NCBI GenBank assembly: GCA_019637095.1
Contig: JAHBWG010000029.1
Location: 29,883 to 93,882, forward strand
Direction of reading: 5' to 3'
DNA from: Sandaracinaceae bacterium
GTDB lineage: Bacteria; Myxococcota_A; Polyangia; Polyangiales; Sandaracinaceae
DNA length: 64,000 nucleotides
The notes beneath the pieces are model-generated. The model was not told the DNA's origin, ran no database searches, and was given only the letters and a program-made list of their open reading frames with translations. Below, in pieces: positions 8,782 to 16,618 of the stretch. The position numbers were made by a program, and so were the translations under genes. The stretch's first letter is position 1. Each line of letters opens with the position of its first letter.

Positions 8782-9605
8782 CGCGTCGCCTCCCACGCCC
8801 GGGCGAGCGCCGCGAGCTCTTCGATGTCGAGCGTCTCGCCCCGCCGCCTCGGGTCGTAGCCCGCCGCCGCGAGGGCGGCGTCGGGATCGCCGCCGAGGCT
8901 GGCGAGCGCGTTTCGAAGGGTCTTGCGACGCTGGCCGAACACCGCCTTCACGAGCGCCCGGAACCCCTCGGTCTCCTCCGCGCGCGGCACCTCGCGCGGA
9001 TCGAGCGCGACCACCGCGCTGTCCACGCGCGGCGGCGGGTGGAACGCCCCGGCGGGGACCCGGATCACGTCCGAGACCTCGAACGCGGCTTGGAGGAATA
9101 CGCTGGGCGCGCCCCACGCGCGGGTCCCCGGCGTCGCCACGAGGCGGTCGCGGACCTCGCGCTGGACCATGATCACCGCGCGCCGCAGCGCGGCGCGCGA
9201 CGCGACCAGGTTGCGCAGGATCGCGCCGGTGATCGCGTAGGGGAGGTTCCCGGCCAGGCCGATCCGCGCGCCGCCCGCGAGCGCCGCGAGGTCCACGCTC
9301 GCCGCGTCGCCCTCGCGCACCTCGAGCCGCTCGACGTGGCCGAGCTCGGCGGCGAGCACCGCGATCATGTCCGGGTCCCGCTCGATGGCGATCACGCGCG
9401 CGCCCTTGCGCAGGAGCGCGCCCGTCAGCGTGCCGAGCCCGGGGCCGAGCTCGACGGTCAGCTCGTCGGGGCGCGGGTCGAGCGCGTCCGCGATCCGCTC
9501 GACGGCGTGGGGCGCGACCAGGAAGCTCTGGCTGTACCCGCGCTTGGGCGCGAGGCCGTGACGGCGCAGCACGCGCCGCGGGTCCTCCCACGCGGGGATC
9601 GTCAC
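8778..9605 (-). CDS. rsmA: 16S rRNA dimethyladenosine transferase RsmA (KsgA)
   Basis: A 275-residue SAM-dependent methyltransferase that dimethylates the two adjacent adenines in helix 45 of 16S rRNA. SAM motif I ELGPGLGTLTGALL starts at residue 53, the acidic ribose-binding residue is in AIERDPD, and the catalytic NLPY motif is at 120-123. The C-terminal domain has the typical FGQRRKTLRNAL. The start is the GTG at 9605, which overlaps the stop of the DUF58 gene (GTGA). That overlap places a universal ribosome-biogenesis gene inside a MoxR-DUF58 envelope operon, which is unusual. N-terminal KRGYSQSFL corresponds to the KxxGQxFL of the family, with Tyr-Ser in place of Gly-Gln order. Confidence 0.93.
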   Translation of the reverse strand: MTIPAWEDPRRVLRRHGLAPKRGYSQSFLVAPHAVERIADALDPRPDELTVELGPGLGTLTGALLRKGARVIAIERDPDMIAVLAAELGHVERLEVREGDAASVDLAALAGGARIGLAGNLPYAITGAILRNLVASRAALRRAVIMVQREVRDRLVATPGTRAWGAPSVFLQAAFEVSDVIRVPAGAFHPPPRVDSAVVALDPREVPRAEETEGFRALVKAVFGQRRKTLRNALASLGGDPDAALAAAGYDPRRRGETLDIEELAALARAWEATR

Positions 9606-11227
9606 GCCGCCCGCCGGCGCCCCGCGCGGTGCGCGCGAGCGAGGACGAGGCCCGGGCTGTCCTCGCCCGTCGCGCGGATCACGGGCACCCCGAGCGGCAC
9701 GAGCGCGGCGCGCGCGTCGTGGAAGTGCCGGCGCTCGGTCCGCGCGTAGACGCCGAACACCGTGCGCTCGAGCGCCCCCTCGGGCGGGTCGGCGAACGTC
9801 GTCGCGTCGGGCACCACGAACGCGAGCTGGTGGCGGTGCATCCGCAGGAGCTTGGCCGAGGCGACCACGTCGTCGAGCGAGCCGATCGCGTCGAAGTCCG
9901 TGACCACGGCGATGGACATCGGCGAGCGGCTGCGCCCGCCGATCTCGCGCAGCGCGGCGGCGAGGCCGGGCCCCTTCGCGCCGTCGCGCGGGTCCGGGCG
10001 GTACGGCAGCGGGATGCCGCGCACGCGACAGAAGCGGCGCAGCACGACGCCGGCCGGGCTGCTCGCGCGCACCGGCGGGTCGCGATCCTCGACCTCCTCG
10101 AGCGCCTCGCCGACGTGCCGCACGAGGAGCGGGACGTTCCACCCCTTCCCATCGCCGCGCGAGAAGTCGACCCCGTCCTGCTGGCGCACGTAGCCGCCGA
10201 CCACCGCCGCGACCTCTGCGTCGTCGATCTCGGTGAGGTCCTCGTCCACCGCCTCGATCGCCCCGAGGAGCGCCTCGAACACTCGCAGCAGCTGCGGGCG
10301 CCCGTCGTTGGGCGTGACGTGGGCGAGCATGCGGCCATCGACGGTGACGAGCCCGAAGCGGTCGCCCGCGTCGAGCGCGCGGCGCGCCTCCGCCGCCGTG
10401 GCCTCGACCGCGAAATCGAGCTTGCGCCGCCCCGGCGCGCCTCCCCGCATGGTGCCGCTCACGTCGAGCACCACGTAGCGCGTCTCCTGCACCTCCTGCT
10501 CGACCTCGCGGACCATCAGGCGGCCGGCGCGCGCGCTCGCGCGCCACGCGATCGCCTTGAACGGGTCGCCGGGCCGGAGCTCGCGCAGCTCGCGCAGCTC
10601 CGTCCCGCTGCCCGCGGGGCTCGAGAGGCTCGCGCCGATCTGCTCGACCGGGAGGCCGGCGACCGCGCGGGGCGCGGCGCGCGCGCGGAGCGCGGCCTTG
10701 GGCAGCACCTTGATCACGAGCGGGTTCGGGAAGTAGAGGGGCACCTCGAAGAGCCCGAGCGGGCCGGGCAGCGTGACGGCGAGCCCGTGCAGCACGACGC
10801 GGCCGACCGCGGGCGCGACGAGGCGGAAGGTGAACTCCGTGCGCGCGTTGGGCGCGAGCGAGAGCACGTCGGCGTCCTCGTCGACCCGCCGCGCGCCGCC
10901 GGGCACGAGGGGGGTCAGGTCGCGCAGCTCGAGCCTCATCGCGCCGCGGTGTCGCAAGAAGCAGCGCACGTCGAAGGGCTTGTCCGGCACGACCGCGCCG
11001 CCCCCGGTGCCCGGCTCCGCGTGCGCGAGCCACCACGCGAACTCGAGCCGGTGCCGCCGCACGCGCCGCCCGAGCGGCATCGTCGCCGCGAGGCAGAGCG
11101 CGAGGCCCACGCAGAGCGTGCCGCCGAACAGCGCGGCGGGCCACGACGCGGTGAGCGCGCCCAGCCCGAGGAGCAGGACGGCGCCGGCGATCGCGGCGAG
11201 CGCGCTGCGCGTCGGGATCGGCAGCAC
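9602..11227 (-). CDS. DUF58 domain protein with N-terminal membrane anchor
   Basis: A 541-residue protein. Two membrane helices lie at about residues 8-30 and 33-52, followed by a beta-sandwich-like region. The DUF58 signature SGTELRELRELRPGDPFKAI lies near 207-226, then a von Willebrand-like domain with the MIDAS-type DVSGT at 255-259. In this family such proteins work with MoxR AAA+ ATPases, which fits moxR immediately upstream (6-bp gap). It is longer than usual DUF58 proteins (about 300-440), with an extended C-terminal VWA region. The start is a GTG at 11227. The function in other bacteria is poorly defined; assembly or stress-dependent maturation of envelope proteins is a reasonable inference. 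Confidence 0.88.
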   Translation of the reverse strand: MLPIPTRSALAAIAGAVLLLGLGALTASWPAALFGGTLCVGLALCLAATMPLGRRVRRHRLEFAWWLAHAEPGTGGGAVVPDKPFDVRCFLRHRGAMRLELRDLTPLVPGGARRVDEDADVLSLAPNARTEFTFRLVAPAVGRVVLHGLAVTLPGPLGLFEVPLYFPNPLVIKVLPKAALRARAAPRAVAGLPVEQIGASLSSPAGSGTELRELRELRPGDPFKAIAWRASARAGRLMVREVEQEVQETRYVVLDVSGTMRGGAPGRRKLDFAVEATAAEARRALDAGDRFGLVTVDGRMLAHVTPNDGRPQLLRVFEALLGAIEAVDEDLTEIDDAEVAAVVGGYVRQQDGVDFSRGDGKGWNVPLLVRHVGEALEEVEDRDPPVRASSPAGVVLRRFCRVRGIPLPYRPDPRDGAKGPGLAAALREIGGRSRSPMSIAVVTDFDAIGSLDDVVASAKLLRMHRHQLAFVVPDATTFADPPEGALERTVFGVYARTERRHFHDARAALVPLGVPVIRATGEDSPGLVLARAHRAGRRRAA

Positions 11228-11233
11228 GCCGGC

Positions 11234-12199
11234 TCAGCGCTCCTTCCGGTGCGGCACCTCTTCGAGGGCCTGGGTCACGATCCGCTCGTGCTGCGTCCCC
11301 TCCATCTCGGCCTCGGGCGTCAGCACCAGGCGGTGCGCGAGCACGGGGACGGCGAGGCGCTTCACGTCGTCGGGGATGACGTAGCCCCGGCCGAGCACGA
11401 GGGCGCGCGCGCGCGCGGCCCGCACGAGCGCGAGCGAGGCGCGCGGCGACGCGCCGAGGAAGAGGCGCGCGTGCTCGCGCGTGAAGGTCGCGAGGCGCAC
11501 GACGAAGTCGAGGATCGAGTCCTCGACGTGCACGCGCTCGACGAGCTGCTGCATCGCCAGGATCTGCTCGGGGATGAGGATCTTCCGGGCCCCCGGGCTC
11601 CCCTCGCTGAACCGCCGCAAGATCCCTTTCTCGTCTGCGGCCGACGGGTAGCCGATGACGAGGCGGATGAGGAAGCGGTCGATCTGCGCCTCGGGGAGCG
11701 GATAGGTCCCCGCCTGCTCGACGGGGTTCTGTGTCGCGAGGACGATGAACGGGGAGGGGAGCGGCCGCGTGTCGCCCTCGATCGTCGCCTGGAACTCCTG
11801 CATCGCCTCGAGCAGCGCGCTCTGCGTCTTGGCAGGCGCGCGGTTGATCTCGTCGCCGAGCACCACGTTCGCGAAGATCGGGCCCTCTCGGAGCTGGAAG
11901 GTCCCCTCGCGCGGCGACAGCACATAGGTACCCGTGATGTCGGCGGGGAGGAGATCCGGCGTGAACTGGATGCGGCGGAAGTCGCACCCGAGCGTGGCCG
12001 CGAAGGCCTTGCAGAGGGTGGTCTTGGCCACGCCGGGCACGCCCTCGAGCAGCACGTGGCCGCGCGCGAGGAGGGTGACGAGGAGCTGCTCCGGCACCGT
12101 GCGCGGGCCGACGTAGACGCGCTGGACCTCGTCGATCACGCGGTTGCAGCTCTCGGCCACGCTCGCGAGCGTGGCGGGCTCGATCGTCTGAGTGCTCAT
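11234..12199 (-). CDS. MoxR family AAA+ ATPase
   Basis: A 321-residue MoxR-class AAA+ chaperone ATPase. Walker A GVPGVAKT is at residues 53-60, Walker B VVLGDEINR at 112-120, and sensor-1 region ATQNPVEQAGTYPLPEAQIDRF follows, which is the most conserved block of the family. The small lid domain carries the sensor-2 stretch GASPRASL. Its ATG at 12199 overlaps the DUF4350 stop (ATGA). The gene order DUF4350-MoxR-DUF58 is a widely seen envelope-linked module. The likely role is ATP-driven conformational activation of the DUF58/VWA partner; the client is not evident. Confidence 0.93.
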   Translation of the reverse strand: MSTQTIEPATLASVAESCNRVIDEVQRVYVGPRTVPEQLLVTLLARGHVLLEGVPGVAKTTLCKAFAATLGCDFRRIQFTPDLLPADITGTYVLSPREGTFQLREGPIFANVVLGDEINRAPAKTQSALLEAMQEFQATIEGDTRPLPSPFIVLATQNPVEQAGTYPLPEAQIDRFLIRLVIGYPSAADEKGILRRFSEGSPGARKILIPEQILAMQQLVERVHVEDSILDFVVRLATFTREHARLFLGASPRASLALVRAARARALVLGRGYVIPDDVKRLAVPVLAHRLVLTPEAEMEGTQHERIVTQALEEVPHRKER

Positions 12200-13431
12200 C
12201 GTGCGAGCTTCTCCAACAGGGCGTCTCCGAGGCGCACGAGCTCGCGGAACTGCCGCTCGCCGACCGTCGGCGGCGAGGTGGGCCCGTCTTGCGCGGCGTG
12301 CAGCCGATCCAGCGACAGCAAGAGACGTTGCATGTCGGCGATGTCGGGCTCGGCGTGGCCCGCCGCGCGCATCGCGGTGAGCACGTCGCGCAGCAGCGCG
12401 GTGCCGGAGAACGACAGGCGGCGCAGGATCTCCGCCTCGACCTCGAACTTGTAGACCATGAGCGGCTGCGACAGATCGACGCCGGGTCGGGCGAAGAACC
12501 CGACGCGGCCGACGAAGCCGCCGTGGGCGGCCTCTCGCGCGAACATGCGCGCGGAGCGGTAGGGCGAGCGGCGGGGCAAGGCGCCGAGGGCCAGGATGAC
12601 CGCGATCGCCGCGAGCGCCAGGCTGGCGATCCGCAGCGCGAGCGGAGGCACGTCGAGGCGCGAGAGCCGCTCGAGCAGCGCGCGCAGATCGTGGAGCGGC
12701 CGATCCGCGCCCGGCTCCCCGTAGCGCCCGACGATCGCGACGTCCGGGCGCACCACGACGAGGCGTCCCGGGCGATCGCGTCCGAGGTAGTCGACGAGGT
12801 TCTCCGCGAACCGCCGGTTGTCGTTGAGCGCCATCATGTTGTCGATGAGCACGCTCGGATCGGCGAGCACGACGAGCCGGCCTTCGCCGACCGCGCCCGC
12901 GAGCACGATCGCCTCTCCGTCGCCGAGCTCGAAGATCGGCGCGAGCTCGCGGTGGCGCACGACGGCGGGGTGGTTGGTCACGAGCGCGTTCACCCCGCGC
13001 GCGAGCTCGTGCGTGCCGATCGGCCGCGCGACGGGGAGGCGATCGTTGCCGCGCAGCAGCATCGAGGAGGGCGCGGACGGGAGGGCGCGCGCGATCGAGA
13101 AGAGCGCGAGGAAGGTGTCCGCCTCGCCGAAGTCGTCCGCCACGCAGGCGCGGCCGCCGTCCCGGAGGAACGCGGTGAGCCCGGCCCCCGGCAGCTCGCG
13201 GGACGGGCTGAGTATCAGGAGAGAGTCGGACGGATCCAAGGTGCCCACATCGAAACGCTCTGGGATCTCTACGGTGCGCCCGCGCTCCTCCGCGATTCGC
13301 ATCAGCTGGGATACCGAGTTCCAGGCGTCGCCCGAGGTCTCGAAGTCCGCCTGGGCGAGGGCTACGCCGGGGCTCGCGGCCGTGAGGGCGAGCGCGAGCG
13401 AGACGAGCCCGGCGATCGGGGCGGCCTTCAC
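12196..13431 (-). CDS. DUF4350 domain membrane protein
   Basis: A 411-residue protein, first gene of the six-gene operon. A signal peptide (hydrophobic core LVSLALALTAASPGVALAQA) is followed by an extracytoplasmic domain with DSLLILSPSRELPG and RLVVLADPSVLIDN, typical of the DUF4350 Rossmann-like fold. A membrane helix lies at about 280-300, then a cytoplasmic tail rich in helices with LSRLDVPP before the helix and GERQFRELVRLGDALLEK at the end. DUF4350 proteins habitually sit beside MoxR and DUF58. The start is GTG 13431, directly preceded by a -10-like TATCCT whose end is six bases upstream, consistent with leaderless translation. Confidence 0.82.
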   Translation of the reverse strand: MKAAPIAGLVSLALALTAASPGVALAQADFETSGDAWNSVSQLMRIAEERGRTVEIPERFDVGTLDPSDSLLILSPSRELPGAGLTAFLRDGGRACVADDFGEADTFLALFSIARALPSAPSSMLLRGNDRLPVARPIGTHELARGVNALVTNHPAVVRHRELAPIFELGDGEAIVLAGAVGEGRLVVLADPSVLIDNMMALNDNRRFAENLVDYLGRDRPGRLVVVRPDVAIVGRYGEPGADRPLHDLRALLERLSRLDVPPLALRIASLALAAIAVILALGALPRRSPYRSARMFAREAAHGGFVGRVGFFARPGVDLSQPLMVYKFEVEAEILRRLSFSGTALLRDVLTAMRAAGHAEPDIADMQRLLLSLDRLHAAQDGPTSPPTVGERQFRELVRLGDALLEKLAR

Positions 13432-13437
13432 GGCGGG

Positions 13438-13443
13438 AGGATA
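13438..13443 (-). promoter_or_regulatory. -10-like hexamer TATCCT placed for leaderless start
   Basis: Read on the minus strand, TATCCT (13443 to 13438) ends six bases before GTG 13431, so RNA would begin at or next to the start codon of the DUF4350-moxR operon. No clear -35 is visible. Confidence 0.4.
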
Positions 13444-13487
13444 GCAGGGCCGCCGCGAAAGAGTGGACGTCCGCGACCGCAGGCTGC

Positions 13488-13721
13488 ATGGTTTCCTCGG
13501 TCCCCGTCCGAGGCTACAGTGAAGCCAGCTACTGGGAGCGCTTCGTGCTGCCGCCTTTCATCATCGACCAGATCCGCAAGCGCGAGGAAGACGACCGGCA
13601 CCGGCGCGATGCCCCGGCGCCGACGTTGCCGCTCCCGGAGCCGCTGCGCCGCGAGCAGAAGCCGAAGAACGACGAGGCGGAGCGGGGCGTCGTGATCATC
13701 GACCTGAACGCGCCCGAGTAG
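13488..13721 (+). CDS. Small conserved protein, possibly truncated or re-started
   Basis: A 77-residue hydrophilic protein between two minus-strand genes. The middle contains the charged, conserved-looking block FVLPPFIIDQIRKREEDDR, followed by a Pro-rich linker and a C-terminal VVIIDLNAPE. I recall similar short proteins, with an LPPF.I..IR.REE core and a terminal VIIDL, in myxobacteria, but cannot verify this here. A GTG at 13545 precedes the core and could be the real start, giving 58 residues; the ATG at 13488 has no good ribosome binding site. No catalytic motif is present. The alternating Arg/Glu composition suggests a helical adaptor or nucleoid-type protein. Confidence 0.6.
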   Translation: MVSSVPVRGYSEASYWERFVLPPFIIDQIRKREEDDRHRRDAPAPTLPLPEPLRREQKPKNDEAERGVVIIDLNAPE

Positions 13722-13726
13722 GCGGT

Positions 13727-14584
13727 TCAGCTCCTCGTCAGCTCGGCCCACGCGCGCTCGATCGCTGCGAACGACGGCGGCTCTCCGTCGCCGAACCAGC
13801 CCGGCGTCTCGCGGCCGTGCAGCGCATAGATGCGCGTGCCCGCGACCCCGACGACCTCGCCCGAGACGTCTGCGGCGCGCGGCGAGACCAGGAACGCGCC
13901 GACCGGCCCGACGAGCTCCGGCCCCATCGATCCGGGCGCGATCGTGCGGAAGAGCGGCAGCTCCTCGGTCGTGCGCGTGCGCGCCGTCGGCGCGAGCGCG
14001 TTGACGCGCACGCGGTGCTTGCGCAGCTCGACCGCGGCCGAGCGCACGAGCCCGACGACCGCCGCCGACGACGCGGCGAGCGCGGCCTGGCGCGCCGCAC
14101 CGAAGAACCCCACCGGCCCGGTGTGCAGGAGGATCGCGCCGCCTTCACCGCCATCGATCATCGCGCGCGCGCCCGCGCGCACCAGCCCGAACGCGCCCAG
14201 GACGACGACGTCCAGCATGCGGCGCAGGTCGTCCTCGTCGAGCTTGAGGACCGTCGCGTCGGCCACGAGCCCGGCGCAGCCGATGAGCGCGTCGAGCCGC
14301 CCGAAGCGCGAGACCGCGTGCGCGACGATGCGTTCGGGGCCACCGCGCGCGCCCACGTCCTCGGCGTCGGCCTCCGCCGGCACGCCGAGCTCGGCCTCGA
14401 TCTGCCGCGCGACCTCCGCCGCGACGCCAGGGTCCGCGCCGCGGCCGCGCACGTCACAGCCGAGGTCGTTGACCAGCACGCCCGCGGCCCCGGCGCGGGC
14501 GCACGCGAGCGCGTGCGCGCGGCCGACCCCGCGCCCGCCGCCCACGACGGCGACGACCTTGCCCTCGAGCGGACCCTCGCTCAT
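13727..14584 (-). CDS. Short-chain dehydrogenase-like protein lacking catalytic residues
   Basis: A 285-residue SDR fold resembling the 3-hydroxyacyl-CoA dehydrogenase domain of multifunctional enzyme 2. The nucleotide motif GGGRGVGRA at residues 15-23 and the VNDLG stretch at 38-42 are intact, so NAD(P) binding is plausible. The active-site tetrad is not: aligning the conserved AVVGL block puts Gly156 at the Ser position, Leu169 at the Tyr and Ser173 at the Lys, and the helix Asn is Val/Leu. Its ATG overlaps the stop of the metalloprotease gene (ATGA), so the two proteins are made together. It may be a binding or scaffold pseudoenzyme; decay of a pseudogene is unlikely because the frame is intact. 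Confidence 0.85.
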   Translation of the reverse strand: MSEGPLEGKVVAVVGGGRGVGRAHALACARAGAAGVLVNDLGCDVRGRGADPGVAAEVARQIEAELGVPAEADAEDVGARGGPERIVAHAVSRFGRLDALIGCAGLVADATVLKLDEDDLRRMLDVVVLGAFGLVRAGARAMIDGGEGGAILLHTGPVGFFGAARQAALAASSAAVVGLVRSAAVELRKHRVRVNALAPTARTRTTEELPLFRTIAPGSMGPELVGPVGAFLVSPRAADVSGEVVGVAGTRIYALHGRETPGWFGDGEPPSFAAIERAWAELTRS

Positions 14585-16563
14585 CGGCTCGTCGCGCTCA
14601 TCCGGAAGACGTGGGCTTGGCCCGCCGTCAGCGCGGTGTTGGTGCCGCTGCCGACGATGCTCCAATACATCAGGTTGCCGCGATCGCCGTGCGCGGTGTC
14701 GGCCAGCTGATCGCCGCCGCCGAAGGGCGCGCAGTCGGCGGTCGCCGGCGTCTCGCCCGGCCCGCACGGCCGCGCCTGCTCGGTCGAGTGGTACAGCCCG
14801 ACGTAGTGCCCGATCTCGTGCGCGAGGATGTGGCCGACCACGTTGGCGCCCGTCGTGCCCGTCCCGACGACGCCGTCGGCGAACGAGCTCACGACGCCGC
14901 TGTGTCCCGTGCCGTGGAGGCCCACCGGTCCCGGGATGCCGCCGGCGATCCCGAGCGCGCGGAACCCGTCGCCGGCGCCGCTGATCGAGCGCACGAGGAA
15001 CACGTTGACGCCGCGCGCGGCGCCTCGCCCGCTCAGGCGGAACAGGCCTGCGAGCTCGCTGTCCTGCCCGTCCGAGGAGTCGATCACCCGGTAGCGCGTC
15101 GCGTCCGGCTCCGCGACGTCGAAGTAGCGGACGTTCCCGACGCGGATGCCGGTGGGCGCGAGGAGCGTGTCGAGTCGTGTCAACGCGCCTTGCAGTTTCG
15201 CGTGCGACTCCGCGGTCGCGGCGCTCAACCCGCTCAGCCCGACGAGGAAGACGTTGAGGTCGATGCGACCGGCGGTGAACGACCCGCCGCGCGCGCGCTT
15301 CACGAGCGCGGTGAGGTGCAGCTCGGGCGTCGCGCCGTCGCCGGCGGCGTCCGGGATCGGGCCCACCGCCCAGCGGTGCACGCCGGGCACGAACGCCACC
15401 CGATCCGGCGTGGTGTTCGGGATCAACATCGAGGCGGCGTCGAAGGTCTGGACGGGGAGCCAGCGGATCGGCTGGTCGACGAGCATCACGATCTGCGCGG
15501 CGTCGAACAGCTGCCGGCCCGTCGGGTCGGTCACGGTGAGGAAGGCGATGTCCCGTGGGTCGCCCCCGGTCTGGCGCGCCGAGAGCGTGATGCTCACCGC
15601 GTCGGAGGGCGCGGCGAGGGTGCGCTGCTCGCCGAACCCGGCGCGGATCGTGACGCGACCGTAGTCGACCTCGTAGATCTCGCTCGCGCCCGAGAGCGGA
15701 GGGTACCCGCAGCCGCGGAACGTCGCGCCGCCCGCGCCCTCGCGCACGAGGTCGGTGCACTGCATGCCGGTGACGCACTCGGAGGCGTCTCCGCACGCCT
15801 CGCTGCACTGCCCGTCCTGGCAGACGCGCGCGAGGCACTCCTCGTCGGCACGGCACGGCGCGCCGATCGCCCCGCCGCCCGGCGGCGCGAGCACGCACAC
15901 GGTGGGCGCGCCCGGCGCGGCGAGCGCGCTGCAGCCAGCCTCCGTCGGGAACACGAAGCAGTCCTCCGCGCGCGCGCAGGGGAGCGAGCACACGCCCCCG
16001 AGCGCCGCCGGCAGGCACACGCGGCCCTCGCACTCGTCGTCGCGCGCGCACGGGGTCCCGGCCGGCGAGCCGCCCGGTCCCGCGTCCGGGCGCGGCGGCG
16101 GCTCGACGCATGCGCTCGCGCGGCAGACGCGTGTCGGACCGCAGTCCGCGTCGTTCACGCACTCGACCCCGTCGCAGCGTCCGTCGGCCGCGCAGGTCGC
16201 GGCGTCACCGCAGTCGGCGTCCACGCGGCAGCGCGGCCGGCAGGTCCCTCGCCAGCACTGGTACCCGTCGCGGCAATCCGACGCCCCCTCGCACGCGGCG
16301 AGGCAGATCGGGGGCGCGCTCGACGTGTCGCAGCTCGCGCCGGCGCCGCACGCGCCCGGCTCGCACGTCGCCGTGCAGTAGCCGCCGGGGAAGCGGGGAT
16401 CGTCGAGGCAGGCGAGGCCAGCCGCGCAGGGGACGGAGGGACCGCAGGCGGCGCCGTACGCGACGCCCGCGTCGGGGCCGTGAGACGAGCCGCCGCACGC
16501 AGCGAGCAACCCGAAGAGGGCCGCGAGCGCGGCGCGGGGGCGGAGAAAGGGGAACGCGAGCAC
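14581..16563 (-). CDS. Secreted metzincin-type zinc metalloprotease lipoprotein
   Basis: A 660-residue lipoprotein. The lipobox LAAC follows a hydrophobic stretch from the GTG at 16563. Residues about 30-260 are a Cys-rich array of CxxDxDC-type repeats (for example CVNDADCGPTRVC, CRADEECLARVC), common in myxobacterial surface proteins. A beta-rich middle domain follows. The C-terminal catalytic domain has the metzincin zinc motif HEIGHYVGLYH at 582-592 and a Met-turn-like LMYW at 631-634, so it should be an active endopeptidase on the cell surface. A longer upstream start would overlap the divergent kinase gene. TACACT, eight bases upstream of the GTG, supports this start. Confidence 0.85.
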   Translation of the reverse strand: MLAFPFLRPRAALAALFGLLAACGGSSHGPDAGVAYGAACGPSVPCAAGLACLDDPRFPGGYCTATCEPGACGAGASCDTSSAPPICLAACEGASDCRDGYQCWRGTCRPRCRVDADCGDAATCAADGRCDGVECVNDADCGPTRVCRASACVEPPPRPDAGPGGSPAGTPCARDDECEGRVCLPAALGGVCSLPCARAEDCFVFPTEAGCSALAAPGAPTVCVLAPPGGGAIGAPCRADEECLARVCQDGQCSEACGDASECVTGMQCTDLVREGAGGATFRGCGYPPLSGASEIYEVDYGRVTIRAGFGEQRTLAAPSDAVSITLSARQTGGDPRDIAFLTVTDPTGRQLFDAAQIVMLVDQPIRWLPVQTFDAASMLIPNTTPDRVAFVPGVHRWAVGPIPDAAGDGATPELHLTALVKRARGGSFTAGRIDLNVFLVGLSGLSAATAESHAKLQGALTRLDTLLAPTGIRVGNVRYFDVAEPDATRYRVIDSSDGQDSELAGLFRLSGRGAARGVNVFLVRSISGAGDGFRALGIAGGIPGPVGLHGTGHSGVVSSFADGVVGTGTTGANVVGHILAHEIGHYVGLYHSTEQARPCGPGETPATADCAPFGGGDQLADTAHGDRGNLMYWSIVGSGTNTALTAGQAHVFRMSATSR

Positions 16564-16571
16564 GCCCTGGC

Positions 16572-16577
16572 AGTGTA
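16572..16577 (-). promoter_or_regulatory. -10-like hexamer TACACT before the metalloprotease start
   Basis: On the minus strand TACACT (16577 to 16572) ends eight bases before GTG 16563. This positions transcription start within about two bases of the start codon and argues for that start over the longer reading that runs into the kinase gene. Confidence 0.38.
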
Positions 16578-16618
16578 CACCCGGCGCGGGCTGCGCTCTG
16601 CTATGGTTCGGCGCTCGC

